DNA from: Vreelandella sp031769195
Lineage (GTDB): Bacteria; Pseudomonadota; Gammaproteobacteria; Pseudomonadales; Halomonadaceae
DNA length: 64,000 nt
NCBI RefSeq assembly: GCF_031769195.1
Contig: NZ_JAVHNP010000001.1
Location: forward strand, 558,001 to 622,000
Direction: 5' to 3'
Positions 42,638 to 52,803 of the stretch are shown piece after piece (the first letter of the stretch is position 1; each line of letters opens with the position of its first letter). The notes below the pieces were generated by a model, which saw only the letters and a list, made by a program, of their open reading frames with translations, had not been told where the DNA came from and did not search any database. Made by a program: the position numbers and the translations under genes.

Positions 42638-42666
42638 ATATTACCGATTCTGATGACTGGTGTCCA
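42638..42666 (-). promoter_or_regulatory. tRNA operon promoter
   Basis: Minus-strand TGGACA (complement of 42661-42666), 17 bp, TAATAT (complement of 42638-42643), then a GC-rich discriminator as expected of stringently controlled stable-RNA promoters. Confidence 0.65.
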
Positions 42667-42745
42667 GCCCTAACCCGATTTTTTTTCGCACCGGCCTGAT
42701 ATTACCGCTTAAACGCCCTCTAATGAGCGTGACACAGGCGGCCAT

Positions 42746-42934
42746 TTACTCTGCTTCGCTTTCGCTATTACGTTCACGCTGAATACGCTGATAGATTTCT
42801 TCGCGGTGAACCGCGACATCTTTAGGTGCGTTTACACCGATGCGTACTTGATTACCTTTCACACCTAACACTGTGACGGTGATTTCATCACCTATCATCA
42901 ATGTTTCGCCAACGCGGCGGGTTAGGATGAGCAT
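42746..42934 (-). CDS. csrA: Carbon storage regulator CsrA (RsmA)
   Basis: A 62-residue post-transcriptional regulator that binds GGA motifs in mRNA leaders. It starts MLILTRRVGETLMIGDEITV and contains GNQVRIGVNAPKDVAVHREEIY, including the RNA-contacting R44 equivalent in the V-A-V-H-R-E strand. The ATG at 42934 has AAGGAGAT. An upstream open extension is non-conserved. It is flanked by lysC and tRNA-Ser, the standard context. Its probable antagonist RNA is encoded at 52804-52973 in this same window. Confidence 0.97.
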   Translation of the reverse strand: MLILTRRVGETLMIGDEITVTVLGVKGNQVRIGVNAPKDVAVHREEIYQRIQRERNSESEAE

Positions 42935-43126
42935 GGCTGATCTCCTTCTCAGACGTTTTATACAACGGGATGTGTCCGCCAGTGGCGTCACCATGCCATT
43001 ATGCGGCATGGTGACCCCTGCCACCAAAGGCTTTGGCCCCTATGACACCTTAACCTCCCGTTGAAAGAAAGCTCACCACCACACGGCAGCGAGTACCTTC
43101 AGCGTAGAAGGTTTAGGCCACAATTG

Positions 43127-44377
43127 TTATTCAGATTCGATATCAGACTTATCGAGACCAAATGCTTTGTGTAAGGCGTTAACCGCAAGTTCCATATGTT
43201 TCTCGTCAATCACGACAGAAATTTTGATTTCTGAGGTGGAGACCATACGGATATTGACGTTTTCATCGGCCAATACGCGGAACATTTTAGAAGCGACACC
43301 CGCGTGAGAGCGCATACCTACGCCGACCAGAGACACTTTGGCAATATTGTCATCGCCGCGCAGCTCGCCGCCACCCAGGTCAGGAATAACTGTCTCTTCT
43401 AACAGCTTTTTAGTGGCTTTGTAGTCGCCTTTCGCGACGGTAAAGGTGAAATCGGTGTAGTCGCCAGCCGGAGCCACATTCTGGACGATCATATCGACTT
43501 CAATATTAGCATCCGCAATAGGACCCAAAATACGTGAGGCGACGCCGGGCACATCAGGGGTGTGCAGCAGCGTGAGCTTGGCTTCGTTTTTGGTAAAGGC
43601 GATACCGGAGATTAGCGGTTCTTCCATGGAATCCTCGTCTTGGTCAGAGTCTGCAACAATCAGGGTGCCTGGGCCGTCTTCAAAACTCGACAGTACCCGC
43701 AGCGGCACGTTGTACTTACCGGCGAATTCAACAGCGCGAATTTGCAACACTTTGGAGCCCAAGCTCGCAAGCTCAAGCATTTCCTCTACGGTGATGCTTT
43801 CAAGGCGCTGCGCTTTGGAACATACCCGTGGGTCGGTGGTGTAAACACCGTCGACATCGGTATAGATTTGGCACTCATCGGCACCCAGAGCAGCCGCCAG
43901 AGCGACACCCGTGGTATCAGAGCCGCCACGTCCCAACGTCGTAATATTGCCGTTTTCATCAACCCCTTGGAAACCGGCGACGACGACCACTTTGCCAGCA
44001 TCAAGATCCGCTTTAAGGTCATCGGTTTCAATGCGCTGGATACGTGCTTTGGTGTAAGCACTGTCGGTGTGAATCCCTACCTGAGCACCGGTATGAGACG
44101 TTGCCGATACGCCGATTTGCTGCAGCGCCATGGCCAGTAGGGAAATTGTCACCTGCTCCCCTGTTGAGAGCAGCATATCCATTTCACGGGGGGCTGGATC
44201 TTCGTTAAGGGCGTTGGCCATATCGGTCAGTCGGTTGGTCTCGCCGCTCATCGCGGAGACAACCACCACTACCTGATGACCCTGGTCGCGAAAGCCTTTA
44301 ACTTTTTCCGCCACGGCCTTGATACGGTCGACAGAGCCCACCGAGGTGCCGCCGAACTTCTGTACGTATAGTGCCAT
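43127..44377 (-). CDS. lysC: Aspartate kinase
   Basis: Phosphorylates aspartate, the first step to Lys, Thr, Met and diaminopimelate. It has 416 residues. The kinase domain carries KFGGTSVGSVDRIK at 7-20 and GRGGSDTTGVALAA near 170-183. Two C-terminal ACT domains (about 265-410) provide feedback control; SHAGVASKMF is in the second. The 28-codon upstream open extension is rejected because MALYVQKFGG is the family N-terminus; AAGGA lies upstream. It follows alaS by 106 bp. Confidence 0.97.
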   Translation of the reverse strand: MALYVQKFGGTSVGSVDRIKAVAEKVKGFRDQGHQVVVVVSAMSGETNRLTDMANALNEDPAPREMDMLLSTGEQVTISLLAMALQQIGVSATSHTGAQVGIHTDSAYTKARIQRIETDDLKADLDAGKVVVVAGFQGVDENGNITTLGRGGSDTTGVALAAALGADECQIYTDVDGVYTTDPRVCSKAQRLESITVEEMLELASLGSKVLQIRAVEFAGKYNVPLRVLSSFEDGPGTLIVADSDQDEDSMEEPLISGIAFTKNEAKLTLLHTPDVPGVASRILGPIADANIEVDMIVQNVAPAGDYTDFTFTVAKGDYKATKKLLEETVIPDLGGGELRGDDNIAKVSLVGVGMRSHAGVASKMFRVLADENVNIRMVSTSEIKISVVIDEKHMELAVNALHKAFGLDKSDIESE

Positions 44378-44483
44378 ATGCCGTTTTTCCTTTACGTTCG
44401 GGAATGGAGGGTGAATATTGTTATTGCTAACTTTCCTAACTAGCAAAAAGGCCGGTAGCAAATAATGCCACCGGCCTCTCTAT

Positions 44484-47093
44484 TTAGCGAAGCGTGTTTT
44501 CCAACCAAGCCGGTACGCTGTTCAACGCACCCGGCAGGGCGTCGGGCTGGCTGCCGCCGGCTTGCGCCATATCCGGGCGACCGCCTCCTTTACCGCCCAC
44601 TTGGGAAGCCACATGGTTGACCAGCTCGCCTGCTTTCACACGACTGGTTAAATCGGCAGTGACGCCCGCAATCAGGCTGACCTTACCAGCGGCTTTATCA
44701 GAGGTGCCGAGCATAATGACGCCGGAACCAAGCTTGTTTTTCAGTTGATCCAGCACGCCGCGCAGGTCTTTGCCCGAGACGCCTTCTAACTCCGTCACCA
44801 GCAGTTTTACGCCGCCCACCTCTTGCACCTGACTAAGCATGTCGCTGCCAGCCGCGCTGGCTAGCTTCGCTTTCAATTGCTCTAACTCTTTTTCCAGGCT
44901 GCGGTTACGCTCTACGAGCGATTCCACCCGTGCTTCCACCTGTTCTGGCTTGGTTTTTAGACGCTCACCAAGACGCTGTACGCGGGCTTCCTGCTCACGG
45001 AAATACGCCAGCGCGTTTTCACCGGTGATCGCTTCGATACGCCGCACGCCAGAGGCAATGCCGACTTCACTCACCACGTGGCAGCAGCCAATGTCGCCAC
45101 TGCGGCTAACATGCGTACCGCCACACAGCTCGATAGAGAAGTCGTCCGCACCAATGGTCAGCACGCGCACGTTATCCGCGTATTTCGCTTCAAACAGCGC
45201 AGCCGCCCCTTTGGCTTTCGCGTCGGCCAAGCTCATTTGCTCAATCTTGGTCGGCGCGTTCGCGAGGATCTGCTCGTTGACGATGCGCTCTACTTCAGCC
45301 AGCTGCTCGGCCGTCATGGGCTCAAAGTGGCTAAAGTCAAAGCGCAAACGCTCGGCATTCACCAGCGAGCCCTTCTGCTGAACGTGGTCGCCCAGCACCA
45401 TGCGTAGGGCTTTATGCAGCAGGTGGGTGGCAGAGTGGTTACGAATGGTGGCGCCACGCAGGCTGGCGTCTACTTCACCACGAACGTTAGCACCAACGCT
45501 CAACGTCCCTTCCACCATCACACCCTGGTGCAGGTGATGGCCGCTCTGCTTCTGGGTATCGGTGACCTGGAAACGGCCGCCATCAACGTGCAGGTAGCCG
45601 GTATCACCCACCTGGCCGCCGGATTCGCCGTAGAACGGCGTGCGATCCAATACCACCGTGCCTTTTTGGCCGGCTTCCAGAGCCGCCAAGGCATTGCCTT
45701 CACTGTCCACGAGCGCGGTAACGGTGGCTTGGTCAGCCAGCAGCTCATAGCCGGTGAACTGGGTTTCGCCTTCTAGATCAATCGAGGCGGTGTAGTCGGC
45801 ACCAAACTGGCTGGCCGCGCGGGCGCGCTCACGCTGGGCTTCTAACTCGCGCTGGAAGCCTTCCTCATCCAAGCGCACTTCACGCTCACGACATACATCG
45901 GCGGTTAAATCGAACGGGAAACCGTAGGTATCGTAGAGCTTGAACACGGTTTCACCGGGCAGCACGTCGCCCTGAAGCTCTTCAAGCGCGGCGTTAAGCA
46001 AGCCCATACCGTGATCCAGCGTGCGCGCAAACTGCTCTTCTTCTTTCAGCAGCACGCGGGCAATCTGCTCGCTGGCATCCCGCAGTTCGGGGTAGGCATC
46101 GCCCATCTCTACGTCAAGCGCGCTAACCAGCTTGTGGAAGAATGGCTCAGAAGCACCCAGCTTGTGACCATGACGAATGGCGCGACGAATAATCCGGCGC
46201 AGTACATAGCCACGGCCTTCATTGGAGGGCAGTACGCCGTCGGCAATCAAGAAAGCGCAGGAGCGAATGTGGTCGGCAATGACGCGCAGCGACGGTGTAG
46301 ACGTATCGCTGTGGCCAGTGGCTTCCGCCGCTGCCTTGAGCAAGTTCTGGAACAGGTCAATTTCGTAATTCGAGTGCACGCCCTGCATGACAGCCGCCAC
46401 GCGCTCTAAACCCATGCCGGTATCGATAGAGGGTTTCGGCAGCGGGTTCAGCGTCCCCTGGGCATCACGCTCAAACTGCATGAAAACGAGGTTCCAGATT
46501 TCGATGTAGCGGTCGCCATCTTCTTCCGGGCTTCCGGGCGGGCCACCCCACACTTCCGGGCCGTGATCAAAGAAGATTTCAGAACTGGGGCCACAGGGGC
46601 CGGTGTCGCCCATCTGCCAGAAGTTATCTTCATCAAGCTTGGAGAAACGCTCCGGATCAATACCGATCTCATCTTTCCAGATACGCTCCGCTTCGTCGTC
46701 ACTGATATGTACCGTGACCCACAGTTTCTCTTTAGGCAGGCCCAGCGTTTCCGTCAGGAAAGTCCAGGCGAAGCGGATGGCGTCACGCTTGAAATAGTCG
46801 CCAAAGCTGAAGTTACCCAGCATTTCGAAGAAGGTGTGGTGGCGAGCGGTGTAGCCAACGTTATCTAAGTCGTTGTGCTTACCGCCCGCGCGGACGCAGC
46901 GCTGGGAAGAGGTCGCACGAACATAGGGGCGCGGGTCGCGGCCCAAGAACACATCTTTAAAGGGCACCATGCCGGCATTGGTGAACAGCAGCGTCGGGTC
47001 ATTGCCCGGCACAAGCGAGCTAGACGGTACCGTGGTGTGGCCGTGCTCTTCAAAAAACGTTAAAAAGGCCTGTCTGATCTCTGCGCTTTTCAT
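44484..47093 (-). CDS. alaS: Alanyl-tRNA synthetase
   Basis: Charges tRNA-Ala. It has 869 residues: an N-terminal class II catalytic core (MKSAEIRQAFLTFFEEHGH, FTNAGMVPFK, RATSSQRCVRAGGKHND), an editing domain with the zinc motif HSATHLLH (about 560) and CGGTH (about 662), and the C-terminal DHHA1/C-Ala region. The ATG at 47093 is chosen by homology; the frame is open 25 codons further. It is upstream of lysC and csrA as in many gammaproteobacteria. Confidence 0.97.
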   Translation of the reverse strand: MKSAEIRQAFLTFFEEHGHTTVPSSSLVPGNDPTLLFTNAGMVPFKDVFLGRDPRPYVRATSSQRCVRAGGKHNDLDNVGYTARHHTFFEMLGNFSFGDYFKRDAIRFAWTFLTETLGLPKEKLWVTVHISDDEAERIWKDEIGIDPERFSKLDEDNFWQMGDTGPCGPSSEIFFDHGPEVWGGPPGSPEEDGDRYIEIWNLVFMQFERDAQGTLNPLPKPSIDTGMGLERVAAVMQGVHSNYEIDLFQNLLKAAAEATGHSDTSTPSLRVIADHIRSCAFLIADGVLPSNEGRGYVLRRIIRRAIRHGHKLGASEPFFHKLVSALDVEMGDAYPELRDASEQIARVLLKEEEQFARTLDHGMGLLNAALEELQGDVLPGETVFKLYDTYGFPFDLTADVCREREVRLDEEGFQRELEAQRERARAASQFGADYTASIDLEGETQFTGYELLADQATVTALVDSEGNALAALEAGQKGTVVLDRTPFYGESGGQVGDTGYLHVDGGRFQVTDTQKQSGHHLHQGVMVEGTLSVGANVRGEVDASLRGATIRNHSATHLLHKALRMVLGDHVQQKGSLVNAERLRFDFSHFEPMTAEQLAEVERIVNEQILANAPTKIEQMSLADAKAKGAAALFEAKYADNVRVLTIGADDFSIELCGGTHVSRSGDIGCCHVVSEVGIASGVRRIEAITGENALAYFREQEARVQRLGERLKTKPEQVEARVESLVERNRSLEKELEQLKAKLASAAGSDMLSQVQEVGGVKLLVTELEGVSGKDLRGVLDQLKNKLGSGVIMLGTSDKAAGKVSLIAGVTADLTSRVKAGELVNHVASQVGGKGGGRPDMAQAGGSQPDALPGALNSVPAWLENTLR

Positions 47094-47315
47094 AGGGTAT
47101 CCGTAACAAGAAAGCGTGATGCCCCAGGGCGCTGTCGCCGCCACCCGCTGGGGTCGCAAAGGATCCATTATAACGCAGTTGTCAAACGACTAAAGCCGCA
47201 GTTAGTGGCAGAACCCAAACAGACGGCATAAACGAAGGGAAATGGGCATCACCATAGGGCTACACGTATCAGTAGAAACCACTACTGAGGAGAGGTGTAA
47301 AACGCCAAAAGGAAA

Positions 47316-47777
47316 CTACAGACAGGACAGCGCGTAGCGAATTTGCTCAAAATCGAACCCGCGCGCGGCTAAAAAACGCTCGCGCTTAGCGCGCTCTTTA
47401 GGCGTCTCACCGGGGGTGGAGAAGCGCCGCTCCAGCGTCTCCTTCGCTAACTCAAACCAGTCGACAGCCTCGCGTTCTTCGACGGCTGCCAATGCTTCAG
47501 ACAGCGTCTCTTGGTCTACTCCGCGCTGGCGCAACTCGCCTTTAATACGAATCACCCCCTGCCCCCGGGCAATCCGCGAGCGCACGAAACTTTCAGCAAA
47601 GCGGGCATCCGACTGCAGTGACTGCTCTGCCAAAGCATCTAGGCAGGAGGTAATGTCGTCGGCTTCAAAGGATTTTTGCTGTAGCTTAAGCGCAAGCTCG
47701 GCGCGAGAGTATTCGCGCCGAGCCAGCAGTTGGATGGCAATATCCCGCGGTGAGGCATCTGCATTAGAGGAGAACAT
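47316..47777 (-). CDS. recX: RecA-regulating protein RecX
   Basis: A 153-residue helical protein that binds RecA filaments and limits their activity. RecX repeats read LLARREYSRAELALKLQQKS, IRIKGELRQRGVD and RERFLAARGFDFEQI. It lies 38 bp downstream of recA, the usual co-transcribed order, so SOS-induced through recA read-through. Confidence 0.94.
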   Translation of the reverse strand: MFSSNADASPRDIAIQLLARREYSRAELALKLQQKSFEADDITSCLDALAEQSLQSDARFAESFVRSRIARGQGVIRIKGELRQRGVDQETLSEALAAVEEREAVDWFELAKETLERRFSTPGETPKERAKRERFLAARGFDFEQIRYALSCL

Positions 47778-47815
47778 TGCGCTCTCCTCCCAGCCACGCC
47801 ACCTGCAGTTGCGGT

Positions 47816-48877
47816 TTACAGCAGATCATCATCGCCATCAGCGGCCACATCGGCAGCAGGCGCTTCATCCTTTTTCGGCTCAGCTTTGGCCAGCAGCTGC
47901 TCACGAATCTGGGTTTCAATTTCGTTCATGATCTCAGGGTGTTCTTCCAGGTACTGCGCTGCATTGGCTTTACCTTGGCCAATTTTACTGCCTTTGTAGC
48001 TGTACCAAGCGCCCGCTTTATCCACCAGGCTGCACTGAACGCCCAGGTCGATTACTTCGCCCGCATGGTAAATACCTTTGCCGTAAAGAATCTGGAACTC
48101 TGCCTGACGGAACGGCGGTGCCACCTTGTTTTTGACGACTTTCACGCGAGTTTCGTTACCGGTGACTTCATCGCCCGACTTTACGGAGCCCGTACGACGA
48201 ATATCCAGACGCACACTGGCGTAAAACTTCAGCGCGTTACCACCGGTGGTGGTTTCGGGGCTACCGAACATCACGCCGATCTTCATACGAATCTGGTTAA
48301 TGAAGACCACTAAGCAGTTGGCGTTTTTGATGTTACCGGTGATTTTACGCAGCGCCTGGGACATCAAGCGTGCCTGCAGGCCCACGTGGGAGTCGCCCAT
48401 TTCACCTTCGATTTCTGCACGCGGCGTTAATGCAGCCACAGAGTCGATGATGATGACGTCTACACCGCCGGAGCGCACCAGCATGTCGGTGATTTCCAGC
48501 GCTTGCTCACCGGTATCCGGCTGGGAAACCAGCAGGTCATCCAGGTTAACGCCTAGCTTCTCAGCGTAGCTGGGGTCCAGCGCGTGCTCAGCATCGACGA
48601 AGGCACACACTTTGCCCTGCTTTTGCGCTTGCGCAATGACCGAGAGCGTCAGCGTCGTTTTACCTGACGACTCTGGGCCAAAGATTTCGACGACACGACC
48701 AAACGGCAGGCCACCAATACCGAGCGCGATATCTAGCCCCAGTGAACCGGTGGAGACAGACGGCATCACGACGCGGGGCGCATCGCCAAGGCGCATAACG
48801 GTCCCTTTGCCAAACTGGCGATCAATTTGGCTGAGTGCAGCATTAAGCGCTTTTGTGCGGTTGTCTTCCTGAGCCAT
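47816..48877 (-). CDS. recA: Recombinase RecA
   Basis: ATP-dependent strand-exchange protein and LexA coprotease, 353 residues. Walker A is GPESSGKT near 66-73. ALRKITGNIKNANCLVVFIN and the L1/L2 DNA loops (EGEMGDSHVGLQARLMSQAL, FGSPETTTGGNALKFY) are intact, with an acidic C-terminal tail ending DGDDDLL. The ATG at 48877 is the family start; the 22 upstream codons are not conserved. A LexA box sits at 48899-48914. Confidence 0.98.
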   Translation of the reverse strand: MAQEDNRTKALNAALSQIDRQFGKGTVMRLGDAPRVVMPSVSTGSLGLDIALGIGGLPFGRVVEIFGPESSGKTTLTLSVIAQAQKQGKVCAFVDAEHALDPSYAEKLGVNLDDLLVSQPDTGEQALEITDMLVRSGGVDVIIIDSVAALTPRAEIEGEMGDSHVGLQARLMSQALRKITGNIKNANCLVVFINQIRMKIGVMFGSPETTTGGNALKFYASVRLDIRRTGSVKSGDEVTGNETRVKVVKNKVAPPFRQAEFQILYGKGIYHAGEVIDLGVQCSLVDKAGAWYSYKGSKIGQGKANAAQYLEEHPEIMNEIETQIREQLLAKAEPKKDEAPAADVAADGDDDLL

Positions 48878-48898
48878 GCAGAGATTCCTCATAACAAG

Positions 48899-48914
48899 CT
48901 GTATAATTAGCCAG
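48899..48914 (-). promoter_or_regulatory. LexA (SOS) box of recA
   Basis: CTGTATAATTAGCCAG (CTG-N10-CAG), 21 bp upstream of the recA ATG and overlapping the likely -10. It is expected to confer SOS repression on recA and recX. Confidence 0.8.
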
Positions 48915-48966
48915 TAGTATGCCAAAGATTCGCGGCTAAACAAATCCTCAGCGGCAACTTTAACGA

Positions 48967-49491
48967 TTATTTCTTTTTCGCCTGCGCACTCAGACGAGCA
49001 ACTAAACCCGCCAGCGCCTCGCGCACGGCCTGCTCACGCACGGCTTGGCGGTCGCCGGGGAAGTGAAAGCACTCGGCCTGCTGCTGGTCAGAGGAGCCCC
49101 ACGCAATCCATACCGTGCCCACCGGCTTGTCATCGCTGCCGCCGTCTGGCCCGGCCACACCGCTAACCGCCACAGCAACATCTGCACCGCTTTCCTGGCA
49201 GGCACCTGCCACCATAGCGTTAACTACCTGCTCGCTGACGGCCCCATGGGTCTCAAGCAGGGCAGGCTCTACGCCCAGCAGGCGTGTTTTCGCCGCATTG
49301 GAGTACGTTACATAGCCCGCCGTAAAATAGGCCGAGCTTCCGGCTACCGAGGTAATCGCACTGGCAATGCCGCCGCCGGTGCAGGACTCTGCGGTGGTGA
49401 CCTCTACGCCAAGCTGAAGGCATTGCCGACCCAGCCGCTGGGCAAGCAGCGATAAATCGAGATTCTTGAGGCTAGAAACGCTGGGGGCCAT
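48967..49491 (-). CDS. pncC: Nicotinamide-nucleotide amidohydrolase PncC (CinA C-terminal type)
   Basis: A 174-residue stand-alone CinA C-terminal domain enzyme that deamidates NMN to NaMN in pyridine nucleotide salvage. Marks are VTTAESCTGGGIASAIT near 31-47, AYFTAGYVTYSNAAKTRLLGV and AVSGVAGPDGGSDDKPVGTVW. The ATG at 49491 has AAGGAG at 5 nt; the 59-codon upstream extension overlaps the mutS leader and is rejected. Located directly upstream of recA on the same strand and divergent from mutS, as in Pseudomonas. Confidence 0.94.
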   Translation of the reverse strand: MAPSVSSLKNLDLSLLAQRLGRQCLQLGVEVTTAESCTGGGIASAITSVAGSSAYFTAGYVTYSNAAKTRLLGVEPALLETHGAVSEQVVNAMVAGACQESGADVAVAVSGVAGPDGGSDDKPVGTVWIAWGSSDQQQAECFHFPGDRQAVREQAVREALAGLVARLSAQAKKK

Positions 49492-49612
49492 GGTGACTCC
49501 TTCATGTAAGACCTTAGGGTAGCGTAGAATACTGCGTTTAGCTTTCTCAACGAAATTGCCCAACGAACATGCCGTAAGCCCAATGCTTGCGCCACGCTCA
49601 ATCAGGACGCCC

Positions 49613-52180
49613 ATGTCACAGGCCAGCCCCGCCCATACGCCAATGATGGCGCAATACCTAAACATCAAGCGCGACCACCCCGAGGTACTGCTGTTTTACC
49701 GCATGGGGGATTTTTACGAGCTGTTTTTCGACGACGCCAAACGCGCCGCGGCGCTGCTGGATATCACCCTGACCCAACGCGGCCAGTCGGGGGGCAAACC
49801 GATCCCCATGGCAGGCGTGCCCTACCACAGCGCCGAGGGCTATTTGGCCCGTTTGGTAGCGGGCGGTGAGTCGGTGGCCATTTGTGAGCAAATCGGCGAC
49901 CCGGCGACCAGTAAAGGTCCGGTAGAGCGCCAAGTGGTACGCATTGTGACACCCGGCACGCTGCACGATGAGGCGCTGTTGGATGCCCGCCGAGACAACG
50001 TCTTGGTGGCCGTTGCCCCCGACAAAGCGGGCTGGGGGCTTGCCTGGCTAGAGCTCTCCAGCGGACGTTTTAACGTGTTGGAAGTGGTGAGCGAAGCGGA
50101 AATGCTCGCGGAGCTCACCCGCCTCTCCCCTGCCGAGCTGCTGGTGCCAGAGAGCCTCACGCTACCCGATGCGTGGTCACAAAAGCGCAGCCTGCGCCGC
50201 CAAGGCGAGTGGCTGTTTGATTTAGAGAGCGCCACCCGCAGCCTGTGCGACCAGTTTGAAGTGAGCGACCTACGGGGCTTTGGCTGCGCGCATCTCTCAA
50301 GCGCCCTGATAGCGGCGGGCGTACTGATCGACTACGCTCGCGACACCCAGCGCTCGCGCCTGCCCCACGTTACCGCTATCAGCGTAGAGAACCGTGATGA
50401 TGCCGTGGTGATTGATGCCGCGAGCCGCCGCAACCTGGAAATCGACATTAATCTGGGGGGCACCAACGACAACACCCTGGCCAGCGTGCTCGACACCTGC
50501 ACCACCGCTATGGGGTCGCGGCTATTAAAGCGCTGGCTAAACCGCCCGCTGCGCCAACGTAACATCGTGGAAGGCCGCCAAGCAGGCGTTGCCCTACTCT
50601 CTATTGATTCGGCCTACATGAGCCTGCGAGATACGCTAAGCGACGTGGGCGACGTAGAGCGTATTCTGGCCCGCGTAGCGCTCTACAGCGCACGCCCTCG
50701 GGATTTAGCACGTTTGCGGGACGCGCTCACCACGCTGCCTACGTTGGAAACACTGCTGGCCGATATCGATAGCGGCAGCGCGATTGATGGCCTAAAGCCG
50801 CACATTCGCCCTTACCCAGAACTGGCCGACACCCTGACACGTGCCCTGGTGGAAAACCCACCCGTGGTGATTCGTGATGGCGGCGTCATCGCCAACGGCT
50901 TTGATGCAGAGCTGGATGAGCATCGCGGCATGGCCGAGAACGCGGGCGACTACCTTGTTCAGTTAGAACTGCGCGAACGTGAGCGCACGGGGCTGGCTAA
51001 CCTGAAAGTGGGCTACAACCGGGTACACGGCTACTTTATTGAGCTGCCACGCAGCCAGGCCCAGCATGCCCCAGCTGACTACATTCGCCGCCAAACGCTG
51101 AAAAATGCCGAACGCTTTATTATCCCTGAGCTAAAAGAGTTCGAGGATAAAGCGCTTTCCGCCAAGTCCCGCGCCCTTACCCGTGAAAAATGGCTGTACG
51201 ACCAACTGCTGGCCGAGCTCAATGCCCAGCTACATACGCTGCAAGCCACGTCTAGGGCGCTGGCCGAGCTGGATGTGCTGTGCGCCTTTGCTGAGCGTGC
51301 CGATGCTCTTAACTGGGTGCGCCCACAGTTGGTAGATGCCACTGGCATCACGATTACCGCAGGACGCCACCCGGTCGTAGAACAGGTCAGCGACAAGCCG
51401 TTTGTGCCCAACGACGTACTGCTCACCCCAGAGCAGCACATGCTGATTATCACTGGCCCCAACATGGGCGGTAAATCGACCTACATGCGCCAAACCGCGC
51501 TGATTGCGCTACTAGCGCATAGCGGCAGTTTTGTCCCCGCCGATGCCGCTGACATCGGGCCCGTTGACCGTATCTTCACTCGTATTGGCTCTTCCGATGA
51601 CCTGGCGGGCGGTCGCTCGACCTTTATGGTGGAAATGACCGAAACCGCCAACATCCTGCACAATGCTACTGAGCACAGCCTAGTGCTGATGGATGAAATT
51701 GGCCGTGGCACCAGCACGTTTGACGGCCTGTCACTGGCGTGGGCGAGCGCCGAGCATTTGGCCAGCGCCAAGGCGCTCACGCTATTTGCGACCCACTATT
51801 TTGAAATGACAGCGCTGCCCGAACAGGCAGAGGGTGTTGCCAATATTCACCTGACGGCAACGGAGCACGGCGATGGCATTGTGTTTATGCACCGCATCGA
51901 AGCAGGCCCCGCCAGCCAAAGTTACGGCTTACAGGTCGCCCAACTGGCTGGCGTGCCGAACCATGTTATCCGCCGCGCACGTGAAAAATTGATGATGCTG
52001 GAGCAACGGGACGTAGACGAGCAGCAGCGCCCTACCCCCCATATCAACGCGCCACAGCAAAACGACCTGTTCGCAAGCGCTCCCCATCCGGTGGTGGAAG
52101 CGCTCGATAAGGCTGATATTGACGATTTGTCGCCCCGTGAAGCGCTGGCCTTGCTGTATCAGTGGCGCGAGCTGCTATAG
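49613..52180 (+). CDS. mutS: DNA mismatch repair protein MutS
   Basis: Recognises mismatches and recruits MutL. It has 855 residues (E. coli 853). The mismatch-binding Phe-x-Glu is in MGDFYELF near 38-45. Walker A GPNMGGKST lies near 622-630, followed by SSDDLAGGRSTFM and the Walker B region LVLMDEIGRGTSTFDG. A C-terminal tetramerisation segment is present. The ATG at 49613 (SQASPAHTPMMAQYL) matches the family, with AGGA upstream; earlier in-frame TTG and ATG codons are less likely. Confidence 0.97.
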   Translation: MSQASPAHTPMMAQYLNIKRDHPEVLLFYRMGDFYELFFDDAKRAAALLDITLTQRGQSGGKPIPMAGVPYHSAEGYLARLVAGGESVAICEQIGDPATSKGPVERQVVRIVTPGTLHDEALLDARRDNVLVAVAPDKAGWGLAWLELSSGRFNVLEVVSEAEMLAELTRLSPAELLVPESLTLPDAWSQKRSLRRQGEWLFDLESATRSLCDQFEVSDLRGFGCAHLSSALIAAGVLIDYARDTQRSRLPHVTAISVENRDDAVVIDAASRRNLEIDINLGGTNDNTLASVLDTCTTAMGSRLLKRWLNRPLRQRNIVEGRQAGVALLSIDSAYMSLRDTLSDVGDVERILARVALYSARPRDLARLRDALTTLPTLETLLADIDSGSAIDGLKPHIRPYPELADTLTRALVENPPVVIRDGGVIANGFDAELDEHRGMAENAGDYLVQLELRERERTGLANLKVGYNRVHGYFIELPRSQAQHAPADYIRRQTLKNAERFIIPELKEFEDKALSAKSRALTREKWLYDQLLAELNAQLHTLQATSRALAELDVLCAFAERADALNWVRPQLVDATGITITAGRHPVVEQVSDKPFVPNDVLLTPEQHMLIITGPNMGGKSTYMRQTALIALLAHSGSFVPADAADIGPVDRIFTRIGSSDDLAGGRSTFMVEMTETANILHNATEHSLVLMDEIGRGTSTFDGLSLAWASAEHLASAKALTLFATHYFEMTALPEQAEGVANIHLTATEHGDGIVFMHRIEAGPASQSYGLQVAQLAGVPNHVIRRAREKLMMLEQRDVDEQQRPTPHINAPQQNDLFASAPHPVVEALDKADIDDLSPREALALLYQWRELL

Positions 52181-52379
52181 ACAATGGGTATAAATAGACG
52201 ATGGATATAAAAAGCGGCGGTAATCGCATCAACAGATGAGCGCGAGCGCTTGCCGCCGGGTAAGGGCACCACTAGAATGTCGCCCATACTTTTTTATCTT
52301 ATAAAAAACCGCCGATTTATAACCATTCACGATTGACCACGACCGAGACTCTTCTCGGTCTCGCAAGAGGGATAGCAAG

Positions 52380-52703
52380 ATGACGTTTGTCGTTACCGAG
52401 AACTGCATCCAATGCAAATACACCGACTGTGTGGAAGTGTGCCCGGTCGACTGTTTCTACGAAGGCCCTAACTTCCTGGTCATTCACCCAGACGAGTGCA
52501 TCGATTGCGCGCTGTGTGAGCCAGAGTGCCCCGCTGAGGCGATATTCTCCGAGGATGAGCTGCCCGATGGTCAGGAGCAGTTTATCGAGATTAACGCCGA
52601 GCTGGCCGACGTGTGGCCCAATATCGCCGAGAAGAAAGACCCGCTGCCCGATGCCGAAGAGTGGGATGGCAAAAGCGGCAAGCTGGAAAAGCTGGAGCGT
52701 TAA
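52380..52703 (+). CDS. fdxA: 7-Fe ferredoxin FdxA
   Basis: A 107-residue ferredoxin with [3Fe-4S] and [4Fe-4S] clusters. The first cluster residues are in CIQCKYTDCVEVCPVDC (9-25), and the second set is CIDCALCEPECP near 41-52. The C-terminal helical extension is typical of the Azotobacter-type FdxA. Downstream of mutS as in Pseudomonas, and beside the small RNA gene just as P. aeruginosa fdxA neighbours rsmZ. Confidence 0.96.
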   Translation: MTFVVTENCIQCKYTDCVEVCPVDCFYEGPNFLVIHPDECIDCALCEPECPAEAIFSEDELPDGQEQFIEINAELADVWPNIAEKKDPLPDAEEWDGKSGKLEKLER

Positions 52704-52720
52704 TCGCTCTAGCAATGCCC

Positions 52721-52762
52721 AGCCAACAAAAAACCAGCGTTCGCGCTGGTTTTTTGTTGGCT
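52721..52762 (+). terminator. fdxA terminator with UUCG tetraloop
   Basis: 19-bp perfect stem AGCCAACAAAAAACCAGCG and its complement around TTCG. A T6 run is embedded in the right arm. Very stable, 17 bp after the fdxA stop. Confidence 0.9.
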
Positions 52763-52803
52763 GGCAGATATAAGAGAGTGGCCATTCGGTAAATAGCGGG
52801 CAT

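Noticed and set aside
44378..44483. Lysine riboswitch upstream of lysC
   Set aside because: Only 106 bp separate alaS and lysC, too short for the lysine aptamer plus expression platform, and no matching core was seen.
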